Below the pieces are notes generated by a model, which saw only the letters and a program-made list of their open reading frames with translations, searched no databases and was not told the origin of the DNA. Positions 9,372-18,758 of a stretch of DNA of 64,000 nucleotides are shown in pieces. Every line of letters begins with the position of its first letter. Within the stretch, counting starts at the first letter, position 1. Origin of the DNA: Trichomonas vaginalis G3 (Eukaryota; Parabasalia; Trichomonadida; Trichomonadidae); assembly GCF_026262505.1 (NCBI RefSeq), contig NC_067206.1:1116001-1180000 (forward strand), read 5' to 3'. A program made the translations under genes and the position numbers.

Positions 9372-9656
9372 TCATAAATTTTCTTCTATATCTTCATCGT
9401 CAATTTTAACTCTATTGTAGTCATACTTGAAGTCATAAAGTTTCTCAAGTTTTGAAATGCATAGTCTTGTTAACTTACCTTCATCATCATAAGTTTTTAT
9501 AAAACTACCATGACAATCTTTATACACAGTCAATGTATAGTCAACTGGTCTAGGATGAAGTGTAAAGAACATGTTATACTCAGGAAGGAAGAATAAATGT
9601 TTAAATGTATGTTTGTTATATTTTTCGATTCGAATGAGTTGCTTTTGTTCTGTCAT
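9372..9656 (-). CDS. Maverick hypothetical protein, 94 aa (MTEQKQ family)
   Basis: The small acidic and aromatic protein begins MTEQKQLIRIEKYNKHTFKH and ends in DDEDIEENL. A close relative is the first gene of element 2 (27905-28189), at the same place next to the terminal sequence. Conservation of the frame, with differences concentrated in a few residues, supports a real gene. The function is unknown; being the first gene inside the terminus could suit a regulatory role. Confidence 0.65.
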   Translation of the reverse strand: MTEQKQLIRIEKYNKHTFKHLFFLPEYNMFFTLHPRPVDYTLTVYKDCHGSFIKTYDDEGKLTRLCISKLEKLYDFKYDYNRVKIDDEDIEENL

Positions 9657-9756
9657 TTACATAAAATTAAAATAAAAAATAAAATAAAAAATAAACTTAA
9701 AAATTAATGATATCACCACCCTCACACGTATGAAAACATAGCACAAAAATAAATTT

Positions 9757-9803
9757 AGGTGAAGTGGTGAGATCTCACCTCTTTTTTCACCTGTTTTTTC
9801 ACC
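9757..9803. terminator. Double-hairpin 3'-end signal, copy 1
   Basis: The inner palindrome GGTGAGATCTCACC is enclosed by AGGTGAA and TTCACC. It lies just past the 3' end of the 107-residue gene (9813-10136, minus strand). It is one of nine such sites in the window, always by a gene end. Confidence 0.7.
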
Positions 9804-9812
9804 CTGTTGAAT

Positions 9813-10136
9813 TCATTGCTTTATAACTCTCTTCCTTGGTTTCTTTTTAGTTGCTTTCTTCACGTCTGTCTCCAACTTGACTGTCTTTCTTCTTCGGCCG
9901 TAATGATACCAGTTACTTCCACCAGTCAATGGGTCAAATGGTCTTTCGTAAGGGTTTCCATACATTCCATAGGGACCATACGGAAGAACTACTGGTGGAG
10001 AAGAAACATTTTCTTTAGTTCCATCGACTCTATTTAAATGCATTGTTTCACCTTTCATCTGGTCATTAAAGTCTTTTGCGTGTTTTGCAAACTCATCGTC
10101 CTTTCCTAAAGCATTTTCTGACTCAGTCGCAACCAA
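9813..10136 (-). CDS. Maverick hypothetical protein with basic tail, 107 aa
   Basis: The acidic N-terminal half is followed by a Pro/Gly/Tyr-rich middle (LPYGPYGMYGNPYERPF) and a strongly basic C terminus (RRRKTVKLETDVKKATKKK). This composition fits a minor virion protein that contacts DNA. No family is recognised. It lies in a row of minus-strand genes that ends in the minor-capsid candidate, with the hairpin signal directly after its stop. Confidence 0.55.
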   Translation of the reverse strand: MVATESENALGKDDEFAKHAKDFNDQMKGETMHLNRVDGTKENVSSPPVVLPYGPYGMYGNPYERPFDPLTGGSNWYHYGRRRKTVKLETDVKKATKKKPRKRVIKQ

Positions 10137-10174
10137 ATTGGATGCTTTATTTATGAGCCCTATTTTATTTAATC

Positions 10175-10339
10175 TTAACTTCTTGCAACCCAGCCTCCAA
10201 TCTTTCCTTTATTTGCATCTAATGTCTTCGAAACCCTTCCTCCACTCATTTTATTTACTGCGTCATAAGCTCCAAGTGCTTTTGCTCCAAATGCTAATGC
10301 TTTTGTTCCCATTGCGCCTAAAGCTGCCCAAGCTACCAT
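10175..10339 (-). CDS. Tiny Gly/Ala-rich protein, 54 aa
   Basis: The ORF starts MVAWAALGAMGTKALAFGAK and ends KIGGWVARS. The first 25 residues form a hydrophobic or amphipathic Ala/Gly helix, and the rest is basic. It contains MSGG-R, which fits the adenovirus-type maturation cleavage pattern (M/I/L)-X-G-G-X. It abuts the preceding 74-residue gene. It may be a membrane-active or core mini-protein; this is inference. Confidence 0.45.
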   Translation of the reverse strand: MVAWAALGAMGTKALAFGAKALGAYDAVNKMSGGRVSKTLDANKGKIGGWVARS

Positions 10340-10564
10340 TTACACCATATTAAAATCATCTCTCTTCAATATTATCTCATAAAAGTTCTCGTTACTGGAG
10401 AAAGTCAATGAAACATAAGCGTTCTCACGGGCTTCGCCCTCACCGCTTTGCGGTCTATCTAACTTATTTCTTATATCATCTATTCGCTTCAAAATGTCTG
10501 AACAATTGCTAACATCTTCTACAACAGTTATTTCATCATGAATGACCTTCAAAAACAAACTCAT
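10340..10564 (-). CDS. Maverick hypothetical protein, 74 aa
   Basis: The ORF starts MSLFLKVIHDEITVVEDVSN and ends one base before the start of the 54-residue gene; its own start abuts the end of the 243-residue gene. A GC-rich pair of mini-palindromes (GGGCTTCGCCC and CCGCTTTGCGG) lies inside the coding sequence and encodes a Ser/Gly/Glu loop. No family is recognised. Tight packing with its neighbours supports a structural gene row. Confidence 0.5.
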   Translation of the reverse strand: MSLFLKVIHDEITVVEDVSNCSDILKRIDDIRNKLDRPQSGEGEARENAYVSLTFSSNENFYEIILKRDDFNMV

Positions 10565-11296
10565 TTAATATGCTATTAAAATCATCTCAATAATGAGTCC
10601 ATCCTTTCCGTCTTTAGGTAGCACAACATCTTTCATTGAAGAAGGCTCGACAAGTCTTATGTTAAACTTACTGACAAAGTTTGTTATACTATAATGCTTC
10701 GGCGGCGAATACATGTAGTTTGAAAGACATAATATAGATTCTTCAGCAAATTCACTTATACTGGATTTTATAACAATGTTCTCACGAGACCAAATACCAC
10801 CAATTGACAATCTTGTAAGCAATCCTGCTGAACCTTCTACTGTAAACGTCGATGGTAACATTCCACGAAGGTCATCTATTGACATCGTTGAGTCACTGTA
10901 TTTAAATATTTTCTTAAAGCAATCGTCATTATCTAACCATGCAATAGCTTTGAAGTTTTCATTCGAATATACATCTGCTTCATTAAATGTAAAACCTGAC
11001 TTCTTTGCAGAGATGACTTTAAAATCTATTGCATTTGTTTCAAAATTATATGCTATGGTAACTTCTGAAGGTAATGGATGTCCTTCCGCAGTCAGTTGTT
11101 CTCTCACTACCGTTTGAAGCTTTGTATTAAAAACTTTCATGTCATCTCCTGTGTCTAGGTTCACATACACAGCAACAGGAAAACTATCTTGCTTCTTTGT
11201 TTCATCATTATACCTCAAAACATTAAAGTTCTTCAATAATATTGTTCTTCCTTGCTGGAATACTTCGAACCTGTCTGATTTCAATAGCTTTCTCAC
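10565..11296 (-). CDS. Minor capsid (penton-type) candidate, 243 aa
   Basis: The protein is beta-rich and ends PKDGKDGLIIEMILIA, which parallels PPDGKDCLYIEAQLL at the end of the 285-residue protein at 58425-59282. The two occupy comparable places beside the other structural genes. Minor capsid proteins of Polintons form the pentameric vertices. The family call is inference from this shared C terminus, size and context. A short overlapping ORF (11223-11372) lies at its 5' end. Confidence 0.45.
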   Translation of the reverse strand: MRKLLKSDRFEVFQQGRTILLKNFNVLRYNDETKKQDSFPVAVYVNLDTGDDMKVFNTKLQTVVREQLTAEGHPLPSEVTIAYNFETNAIDFKVISAKKSGFTFNEADVYSNENFKAIAWLDNDDCFKKIFKYSDSTMSIDDLRGMLPSTFTVEGSAGLLTRLSIGGIWSRENIVIKSSISEFAEESILCLSNYMYSPPKHYSITNFVSKFNIRLVEPSSMKDVVLPKDGKDGLIIEMILIAY

Positions 11297-11372
11297 CTCC
11301 TACATACTCTACCCAGTGTCTTGGATATTCATAAGTATACTGACTTTCTTGAATTTTGGTTGGTTTCATCAT
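11223..11372 (-). CDS. Short ORF overlapping the minor-capsid candidate
   Basis: The 49-residue ORF (MMKPTKIQESQYTYEYPRHW...) overlaps the 5' part of the 243-residue ORF in another frame. Its VEYVGGEKAIEIRQV stretch looks like real protein and not noise. It is listed separately, and I do not assign a function. Confidence 0.3.
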   Translation of the reverse strand: MMKPTKIQESQYTYEYPRHWVEYVGGEKAIEIRQVRSIPARKNNIIEEL

Positions 11373-11462
11373 AAATGTTCATAGTATATCTTTATACTCT
11401 TGTCAGTTAGACTCGGTGCTATGTTCTGAATATTTCTGACTTGCATTTTTAATGGAGATAAA

Positions 11463-12458
11463 ATGAAGCATTTAATACATGACGTAGATGAAGACATGAA
11501 TGAAACTACAGACAAACTTAACTCTTCTCTCATTCTTCCTTTCAGTAAGGACTATGAGTTCTGTTCAAATGGTGTTTATTTCTATTGTGGAAAGATGGGG
11601 TCAGGAAAGACATTCAACCTCATTCGTCATATACTCATAACAGAGCGTTTAGGAAACGACTCTTACTATGACCAAATCATTATATCAGCAACTTCAGACT
11701 CTATGGACTCAACAGCGAAAACATTTATGTCAAAAGTTCAAGCCTCTGTCGTTAAAGTTCCAGACAGTGAACTCATTGAATTTCTTCAACGTTACATTCG
11801 ACGTAAGAGGAAATATTATGCCATCGTTGAATTTATACAGTCAGGAATGCAAAAGACTTCAGAAGAGATGGAAAGAATTATTGACAAACACCACTTACGT
11901 CAATACTCAGGAGTTTACGATATGAAACGACTTACAAACTACATTCTGTCAAAACTTTCAAAATACCCCTTCAAAAAATATCCATCAAACACTTTATTAG
12001 TTTGTGACGACTTCGCCGGAAAAGGTTTAGTGTCAAAACCAGACTCACCATTAGCTAACATCATTACTAAAGTCAGACATTACCACTTAACTGTAGCAAT
12101 ACTTATGCAAACATGGAGGTTTTTAGCTTTAAACATAAAACGTCTCATAACTGACTTCGTTATCTTTCAAGGTTTCTCACGTTATGATATTGAACTCATT
12201 TGGAAACAGTCAGGTATAACATTACCTTTTGAAGAAATTTGGGAAGCATATAAGTCTCTCATCTCTCCTCGTTCATACCTTGAGATTCATATCATGACTA
12301 ATACCATTAAAGTCAAAAATATTCCATGGGAAACGACCAACATTGTTTTAAAGTTTAACCTTCAATTGACTGATGGTAAACAAATTCCATGCATCTCTGT
12401 CGCCATTTCTGTTAATATTTTTGCTGTCATTCATATCATCCACTTCCACATCCGTTAG
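11463..12458 (+). CDS. Genome-packaging ATPase (A32/FtsK-HerA type)
   Basis: This would use ATP to pump the element DNA into a capsid. Walker A GKMGSGKT lies at residues 43-50, a hydrophobic strand with acidic pair (LLVCDD) at 178-183, and a VRHYHLTVAILMQ segment follows, matching the region after Walker B in poxvirus A32-like and Polinton ATPases. At 331 residues it is slightly longer than the usual 220-280. The last 40 or so residues overlap the minus-strand 104-residue gene and may be an extension. It is divergent from the minor-capsid candidate, with about 90 bases between that block and its start. Confidence 0.85.
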   Translation: MKHLIHDVDEDMNETTDKLNSSLILPFSKDYEFCSNGVYFYCGKMGSGKTFNLIRHILITERLGNDSYYDQIIISATSDSMDSTAKTFMSKVQASVVKVPDSELIEFLQRYIRRKRKYYAIVEFIQSGMQKTSEEMERIIDKHHLRQYSGVYDMKRLTNYILSKLSKYPFKKYPSNTLLVCDDFAGKGLVSKPDSPLANIITKVRHYHLTVAILMQTWRFLALNIKRLITDFVIFQGFSRYDIELIWKQSGITLPFEEIWEAYKSLISPRSYLEIHIMTNTIKVKNIPWETTNIVLKFNLQLTDGKQIPCISVAISVNIFAVIHIIHFHIR

Positions 12459-12662
12459 CTTTTGAGGATATGCGTTAGAATAGCTGTTCTTAAATGAAGG
12501 CTTTTCACCTTTGAGAGCATAAACTCTATAACTTTCTGCATACTTTATGTTTGAACCTCCTGAGCCATCATTGACATAAATTTTTATAGGCTTCCACCCT
12601 TTGTTCATGTTCCTGCTTCTTCCCTTAGCTCTTTTGTTCAGTAGTTCTACATCTTTATACAC
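12348..12662 (-). CDS. Maverick hypothetical protein, 104 aa, antisense to the ATPase end
   Basis: The protein is Asn/Ser/Lys-rich (MYKDVELLNKRAKGRSRNMN...) with a conserved-looking GWKPIKIYVNDGSGGSNIKYAES core. It overlaps the 3' 111 bases of the ATPase ORF tail to tail. It is not the cysteine protease expected of Polintons, since no His, acidic and Cys arrangement is visible. Function unknown. Confidence 0.45.
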   Translation of the reverse strand: MYKDVELLNKRAKGRSRNMNKGWKPIKIYVNDGSGGSNIKYAESYRVYALKGEKPSFKNSYSNAYPQKLTDVEVDDMNDSKNINRNGDRDAWNLFTISQLKVKL

Positions 12663-12772
12663 AGCTCCTGTCTCAGTGAATTCAACAATATTTTCATTCT
12701 TAGCTTTACATTCAAACCCTTGTCGAGTATATTGTTCATTTCATACATATAAAAGGTTTTTATTCTATATGA

Positions 12773-13257
12773 AATGAGAAGCAAATCCATCTTAGCTGGT
12801 GCCGTTAATGTTCCAATTGAACAACATCAAATGTTGACTCACGAACGACAAACAATATTGTCATAAAGAACTATAGTTCAGAGTGTTTGAAAGAAAAAGA
12901 ACCAGAGCTGAAATCCGTGAATTTAAACTCAGCTTCAAACGCTAACGCTACATCAGATGTTAAGTTAGAGTATCCACCACTGGACCAAATTCTTTCAAGA
13001 GAAGCCAACGACAATCCTTACACAAATGTTTCAAACAAATCTCTCAGATAACGTAGACCATTACCTTCTTCAGTTATACCAACAATTTTACTCAAAGACG
13101 ATAAGAAGCTTTTGGTAAATCTTATAAGCAAGAACCAAATAATTCTAACAAAGGAGGACTTGAAAATGTTATCTCACGAAATAACAGGGAAACAATGTGT
13201 CATTGACTATCTCGACCCTGAAATCGAATGCTGTGGTCAAACACTCCACTATTCATG
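12773..13257 (+). pseudogene. Decayed relative of the 178-aa CCG-motif gene
   Basis: Coding pieces on the plus strand resemble the gene at 121-657, most clearly around DPEIECCGQTLHYS. The copy is broken, with several breaks. It shows that element 1 once carried this gene between the ATPase and fibre genes. Confidence 0.5.
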
Positions 13258-13400
13258 AAAATAGGTAACATCCGCATCATTGAAACACCAAGGAACTACA
13301 GGAGTTGAGTTTAAGTATAAATATTCGAACGAATATACAAAACTTTCAACAGAATATAAACTTTGTTTGAAATATGTTTTAGTAAAATTAAAGCATCAGG

Positions 13401-13435
13401 AGGGCTCTTTGAGCCCATCTTGGCGCTTTGCGCCG
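13401..13435. repeat. GC mini-palindromes
   Basis: GGGCTCTTTGAGCCC and GGCGCTTTGCGCC lie in tandem between convergent coding remnants. They are of the same kind as those at 10428, 18694, 32391, 36095, 46014, 59293 and 63028. Confidence 0.6.
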
Positions 13436-13493
13436 TCAGTCAAAAAAATTTCAAGTTAGCAAATTTGTAATATCTATCCAAAACTTCTTTCAA

Positions 13494-14460
13494 CAGTAAT
13501 CGAACTCATCTTCATAATGCAAACCTAATCTTATTGACTTGGTGCAGTTTTCACTAACACAATATTTTTCTGTGCTCTTGACTGACATAACTAATTCATT
13601 TGTTTCATCAAACAGCAACAACCAAAGTTCATGACCTAATACATAACATTCATCTTTAATTTTTAGCTCTGAGTTCTCTTGTAAGCTGTTGCATTTAATA
13701 TTTTCTAAAAAGTCAACTTCAACATCATTCGCACTGGTGCCTTCAGTTCTACAGGCTCTCCTTGAAAGTCAACAAGTCTGAATTGCATGTCTTTCAAATT
13801 ATGAGGACTAATGCGAACCCATTTACCTAAATGAGTTGCTATGACAGGAACGTTTGGAATGAACATTGAATTGACTGCATAACAGAAGGATTTATATTCT
13901 ACTGAACCTTTACTATTAACTCCTGAAATGCCTGTGACATTAGCTATTTAGACTCAATGTATAAACAATTGCCATAACATACGTATGGAACAGATTTCAT
14001 CTCAATCGTTTTGTCAACACTTTTCAAAGGAAATGTCATATTATGCACCCAAAAGAATTGTACTCTATGACTCATTCTTGGTATCTTAAACTCCTTCGCA
14101 TAACTGAACTTCAAAACTCCTGCAATAAGTTTAACATTCATTAAGTTTTCTTCGTTATCCTTGTTTATTGTAGTATTTATGAGAGCATTTAACACTCCAG
14201 CTAATGTTTCCATCTTATATTCTACATTATTGTGAAATCTTATTTCGTGCTTCTTTCCATCTATTTCAATCTCCATGAAATCTGTTTTCATCTGTTATAA
14301 CGAATGAAGCGATAGTATTGAAGTCAACCATTCTGAATGCAAGCGCCTCATTCTGTAGACCTAAGTTTGTTTGTAGCTTTACTGTCCCGTATTCGTTTGG
14401 GTCTGTACTTTGCAAATAGAACAACATTTTATTCTCATTAAAATATGAGTATAGCTGCAT
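13494..14460 (-). pseudogene. Second minor-capsid-like gene, broken
   Basis: Open stretches at 14266-14460 (MQLYSYFNENKMLFYLQST...) and 13944-14291 (MKTDFMEIEIDGKKHEIRF...) are followed by remnants that include FRLVDFQGEPVEL, an ending typical of penton-type minor capsid proteins of Polintons and virophages as I know the family. A last remnant reaches 13494. The gene is broken, with a few breaks. It precedes the fibre gene and is divergent from it. A remnant with a similar ending lies before the other fibre, at 50037-50220. Confidence 0.45.
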
Positions 14461-14636
14461 ATGCGTATGAAGCTGACAGAGCTAAACGTTTTATATTTTT
14501 GGTCAATACTCTCTCACACTTACTGACAAATATATTGTTATCACTGATGGAAATACTGAGAAATACATAACATGGAAGGACTATGAAAAGTTTGACCCTA
14601 TTTTAACTCCATGTACTATGCCGTTTATAAAGGACG

Positions 14637-17432
14637 GTGAAATTATTGAAAAAAGATAATACAACCGTATATAGGTCTGTTTATGAAGCATTAGAATATA
14701 TGTTGAATCATAATCCAAAAAGATTTGACCCAAGCACTACACCATGTGCAATGCCTTTTATTAAGGACGGTGAAATCGTAAGAGTTCCGGATTCAACGGT
14801 TTACACAGCTGTTCAAAACAGTTTACAAAACATTTTAGCGAATATCTTTAATTCAGAAACTACAGAAATAAAATTACCATATATAACAGATGCTAAAGAA
14901 ATTAAATCAAAAACGACAACATTATTTACGTCACTTAATGATTTAATGACTTATATCATTAATATTCCTGCACCAACTACAGCATTTGATCCAAACTCGA
15001 CGGTTTGCAGTGTACCTTTCATAAATGACAGTTCATTAATTGCTTTAAGGGATTCAACAGTAAATGAATCATTAAAGGCGTCATTAATGAAAATCATTGA
15101 TTTTAATTCATTCACGAATACATATAATTCATTCATTAATGTTTCATATGCTTCTAAAGAAGGTGAGCCAAAAACTATCGATAAAGCGGTGTATGAAATA
15201 AAAGCATCAACGACGAAATTGAATTCGTTAACTTTTGACGGTGATAGTTTCGTTAATGACATAACATCGGGGAAAACAATTTTAACGAAAGAATACTTAA
15301 AATCTCATGTTAGTGAGTTCGTTGAAATTGAAAAAGAAGGTGGAATTAAGTTTGATCCACTGAATTTCATTTTCAGCTTAGCGAATGCGGGTGTTAGTTT
15401 CGCTGAATGGACAACTATACAGAGTGAAATAAATGCAATATGGACGTTTTTGGGGTCAAAAGCGGGAATGGGTGAGCTTGTAAATGCTGCAAGAACATTA
15501 GGTGAAACAGGAAATTTTGTAGATGGTTTTAAAAGACTTGTTTCAAATGTTTTAACAAACACAAAGAAATTATTTAGATATACCGTACATAACGGACGGA
15601 TTTTCGAACAGATAGCAACAAACCCTCCGGTTATGGCTGCGTTGATGATGGTTAGAGATATAAAACCACGTAACGACGGGAACGAAGAACATGAACAACA
15701 GGATACTGGTCGGGTTATTCGAGACATTAAAAACGTGTATCCTGAAGTTATTGATTTATTTAGAGGAGTTAATGATTCAATTTCAAAACATTCTATAACC
15801 CTCGATGAAGAGAATAAATTAACAGATTATATATTCGTCATTATTGCAGAACTAATGAAGAGAATAAATGAAAAAGGAATTGGTGATATCATTAATGTCA
15901 GCGATGTAATGATGAAAAGAAATTTTGACTCATTATTTACAAAACCGAAAACAGAATATAGTCTTTATGACGTAATTACCGAATTAATGAAAAAGATTAA
16001 TGATAATAAGAGTTCTGGCGGAAGAGTTGAATTAGAAGTGAATGATGTTAATGAGAAATTAGCCGAAAAAGCAGACAAAAATGAGCTTTTAGCTCTGAGT
16101 GATAAAGTCAAGAACCACGTTCATTATATAACTTCAGACGAACAGATTATAACGGACTACCATGGATATTTAACACAGGATGAACAAATAAGCACTGAAG
16201 ATGTTAATGAAAGAAGATATAAATACATTCGTGCTAAAGGTTATGACATAAGCTGTACTGTACAGTATGATGTAGCTAAAGCACCAGAAGCATTTGGTTA
16301 TACCGGTGAAATTTATGCCTCTACTTTCAATGTTAACGGTGTATTAGTTGAACCAAGATTTACTTTGAGAGTTAAGGCAAAAATAACGTTTGAAGATGCT
16401 ATTAAAAGTAAAGCCAGCAAAGATGAACTTGAAGCAATGAACAAAGTTTTGAAATCTCATAAACACAATATCTCTGATATAAATGAACTTCAAGCTACAT
16501 TAAATAGTAAAGCTGACAAGAACCATACACATAAATCCTTCACTACTGTTAGAGCAGACGACATAATATTGAACTATACCCTTGGTTCAAGTGCACCTTT
16601 AGAGAATCCAAGTACAAGCGTAAAAGATACACTAAACTCCTTAAATAACAAATGTATGAACATTGAAGGTCATGCCAGAAACTTTGAAACACATGAACTA
16701 CCAGCAATGTTAGATAAAAAAGCAGATAAAGAACATACACATAACTCCTTCTCAACTGTTGCTATAGAAAGTATTGAAGGAACGGTTGACGGAACTGATG
16801 GGGATGCATTATATTATAAACCTCCTAACTTTCCACAAGGTTTAACATCGAATGAAAACATAACAACGAAGAAAAAAATTAGCTGTAAAAATGTTTATGT
16901 CATGAGCAGTGAAAATAATGTTAAATTCACTGCTCAAGATTTATATGATAAGAAAGCAGACAAAACAGAGCTTCAAACATTAAAGACTCAGATTCTTCAA
17001 ACATTATATCCTATAGGCTCTATTTATACGTCAATGAACTCAACAAATCCAGCAACAGTTTTAGGTTTTGGTACGTGGAAGCAGATTGTAGACAAATTCT
17101 TATACTGTGCTAACTCTTCAAAGCAAACAGGAGGTTCGAAGAAAATTACTGAAGCAAACCTTCCACCGCACACTCATACAGGAACTACAAACACAACAGG
17201 TAGTCATTCACATTCAATAACAAAAAGAGGTTATAGAAATCTTGCAGCAGGTTCGGATAGACAGGGAATGGATAGATATGATATTTCAAGTGACCCAGTA
17301 GATTCAAGCGCAGGTATTTTCTGTGGAACCGCAGGAAATCATTCACACACTTTCACAACAAATCCAACAGGCTCGGGTGCAGATTATATGCAACCATTTG
17401 TGACTATATTCGCATGGTACCGCGTTCAATGA
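14637..17432 (+). CDS. Fibre protein with phage tail-collar-type receptor-binding tip
   Basis: The protein has 931 residues. The N-terminal part holds two copies of a module of about 100 residues (FDPSTTPCAMPFIKDGE; FDPNSTVCSVPFINDSS), with more of it just upstream. A helical middle follows, then short fibre repeats (KADKNELLALSDKV, SKADKNHTHKSF, KKADKEHTHNSF). The last 140 residues or so are phage-like: YPIGSIYTSMNSTNPATVLG, GTWKQIVDKFLYC, then His-x-His pairs (LPPHTHTG, GSHSHS, GNHSHTF) and PFVTIFAWYRV at the C terminus. In T4-type short tail fibres such pairs bind metal along the trimer axis. It likely forms a trimeric cell-attachment spike. The start is uncertain; the first ATG in frame is at 14700. 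The integrase follows. Confidence 0.8.
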   Translation: MKLLKKDNTTVYRSVYEALEYMLNHNPKRFDPSTTPCAMPFIKDGEIVRVPDSTVYTAVQNSLQNILANIFNSETTEIKLPYITDAKEIKSKTTTLFTSLNDLMTYIINIPAPTTAFDPNSTVCSVPFINDSSLIALRDSTVNESLKASLMKIIDFNSFTNTYNSFINVSYASKEGEPKTIDKAVYEIKASTTKLNSLTFDGDSFVNDITSGKTILTKEYLKSHVSEFVEIEKEGGIKFDPLNFIFSLANAGVSFAEWTTIQSEINAIWTFLGSKAGMGELVNAARTLGETGNFVDGFKRLVSNVLTNTKKLFRYTVHNGRIFEQIATNPPVMAALMMVRDIKPRNDGNEEHEQQDTGRVIRDIKNVYPEVIDLFRGVNDSISKHSITLDEENKLTDYIFVIIAELMKRINEKGIGDIINVSDVMMKRNFDSLFTKPKTEYSLYDVITELMKKINDNKSSGGRVELEVNDVNEKLAEKADKNELLALSDKVKNHVHYITSDEQIITDYHGYLTQDEQISTEDVNERRYKYIRAKGYDISCTVQYDVAKAPEAFGYTGEIYASTFNVNGVLVEPRFTLRVKAKITFEDAIKSKASKDELEAMNKVLKSHKHNISDINELQATLNSKADKNHTHKSFTTVRADDIILNYTLGSSAPLENPSTSVKDTLNSLNNKCMNIEGHARNFETHELPAMLDKKADKEHTHNSFSTVAIESIEGTVDGTDGDALYYKPPNFPQGLTSNENITTKKKISCKNVYVMSSENNVKFTAQDLYDKKADKTELQTLKTQILQTLYPIGSIYTSMNSTNPATVLGFGTWKQIVDKFLYCANSSKQTGGSKKITEANLPPHTHTGTTNTTGSHSHSITKRGYRNLAAGSDRQGMDRYDISSDPVDSSAGIFCGTAGNHSHTFTTNPTGSGADYMQPFVTIFAWYRVQ

Positions 17433-17472
17433 ACGCGCTTGAGCCTAGAATAAAATCTTTAACTTTACATAA

Positions 17473-18558
17473 ATGAGCTTGAAAGAAGTATTCGAACAAC
17501 ATCCATGGAGGTCATTTAAGAAGTTCAATGAAGCTGCAAAGAGTTGGGGATTTACTAACAGAGCTGAAGTGAAAAGGTTCTTTGACAAAAATGTTGTACA
17601 TCAAACAAAAATAAACCCTTACGACTACTTTTTACCAATTTACTCCAACACTCCTGACGCATACCAATTTGACACTCTCATTCAAAGCAGAAAAGGAGGA
17701 CATAAACCATTCCTCATCTTCATTAATGTTAACACTCGTAAAGCATATGCATATCCAATGAAAAATAAAGGAACTCGTGAAGTGTTAAGAGTTTTACAAA
17801 AGTTTGTAGCAGAACATAACCCAAGTACTTTAACATCAGACCAAGACAGTGCATACCTCAGCAATGAAATCACAGATTTTCTCATTAAGCATAACATAAC
17901 TCACTACACTACTGAAGACCATAACCATAACATACTCGGCATCATAAACCGCTTCATAAGAACGCTCAGAGATTTAAACCAAGAGCGAGACTTTACCGAA
18001 GAAACAATGAAACACTTTCTCGAAGTATATAATTCCTCAACACATTCTACAACAGGACATACACCAAATTCAATGACACAACAACAAGAAGAAAAGTATA
18101 TACAAAAGAAACGAAGCCAAACACAAAATATCAGAAATTCAACACAATTTACCCTCATTCCTGGTACAAAAGTTCGTGTAGTTCTTGACGACAAGCCGTT
18201 GACAAAGAAACGTTTAAGGTTAAGTAGAAACTATTATATCGTAGACTCTACGCAAGGTAATGGATATCTTATAAAAGCTGCTGACGACTCTATTGCGTTT
18301 TATCCTCGTCATAAATTAGTTGAAAGTAGTAATGGCAAACTTGCTGAAACCATTGACGAAGCAAAGCGAGGAGTGGTTATTGAAATACTTGGCTATAACA
18401 TAAACGATGACACTTATAAAGTAAGATATGAAGGAGGCGTTGAAGATGTTATACCATCTAAGAACTTGAGAGAGTCAAAGTCAACTCATCTGGGACCATT
18501 AGAGCGGGAGTACTGGAAAGACAAAAATAAGCCAGAAAGAATAAGAAAATTCTTCTAA
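17473..18558 (+). CDS. Retrovirus-like integrase of the Maverick
   Basis: This would cut and join element DNA into the chromosome. The rve-type catalytic core runs from about residue 60 to 215: FDTLI around D67, LTSDQDSAYL around D123, and GIINRFIRTLRDL in the following helix. A C-terminal chromodomain-like piece (GYNINDDTYKVRYEGG) lies at about 310-345. The length of 361 residues suits Polinton integrases. The start codon is 40 bases after the fibre stop and a hairpin 3' signal follows the gene. The reading frame is open throughout. Confidence 0.85.
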   Translation: MSLKEVFEQHPWRSFKKFNEAAKSWGFTNRAEVKRFFDKNVVHQTKINPYDYFLPIYSNTPDAYQFDTLIQSRKGGHKPFLIFINVNTRKAYAYPMKNKGTREVLRVLQKFVAEHNPSTLTSDQDSAYLSNEITDFLIKHNITHYTTEDHNHNILGIINRFIRTLRDLNQERDFTEETMKHFLEVYNSSTHSTTGHTPNSMTQQQEEKYIQKKRSQTQNIRNSTQFTLIPGTKVRVVLDDKPLTKKRLRLSRNYYIVDSTQGNGYLIKAADDSIAFYPRHKLVESSNGKLAETIDEAKRGVVIEILGYNINDDTYKVRYEGGVEDVIPSKNLRESKSTHLGPLEREYWKDKNKPERIRKFF

Positions 18559-18646
18559 ACTTTTTCATTAGATGTAAATCAGACATGAATGAGAACAGTC
18601 ATGATATCATTAATGTTTTCATAAATTTACACCAAAAATAATGTTT

Positions 18647-18694
18647 AGGTGAAGAGGTGAGATCTCACCCGTTTTTTCACCTCTTTTTTCACCC
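18647..18694. terminator. Double-hairpin 3'-end signal, copy 2
   Basis: TTAGGTGAAGAGGTGAGATC and its complement TTTCACCTC form the nested stem. It lies about 90 bases after the integrase stop and is followed by a GC mini-palindrome (GCCGCTTAGCGGC). Confidence 0.7.
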
Positions 18695-18758
18695 TCGCCG
18701 CTTAGCGGCTCAGATTGCTTTAGCTTTCTCGTGAATTTTCATGAATTTCCTTAAGATA

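Noticed and set aside
12348-12662. Adenain-like maturation protease
   Set aside because: The protein lacks a recognisable His, acidic and Cys arrangement; no other ORF in the window fits either.
15305-15727. Minus-strand ORF of 140 codons opposite the fibre
   Set aside because: It lies wholly within the open fibre gene and has shadow composition (Ser/Cys/Phe-rich).
17473-18558. LTR retrotransposon integrase
   Set aside because: No reverse transcriptase, gag or LTR is nearby; the neighbours are Maverick capsid, fibre and ATPase genes.
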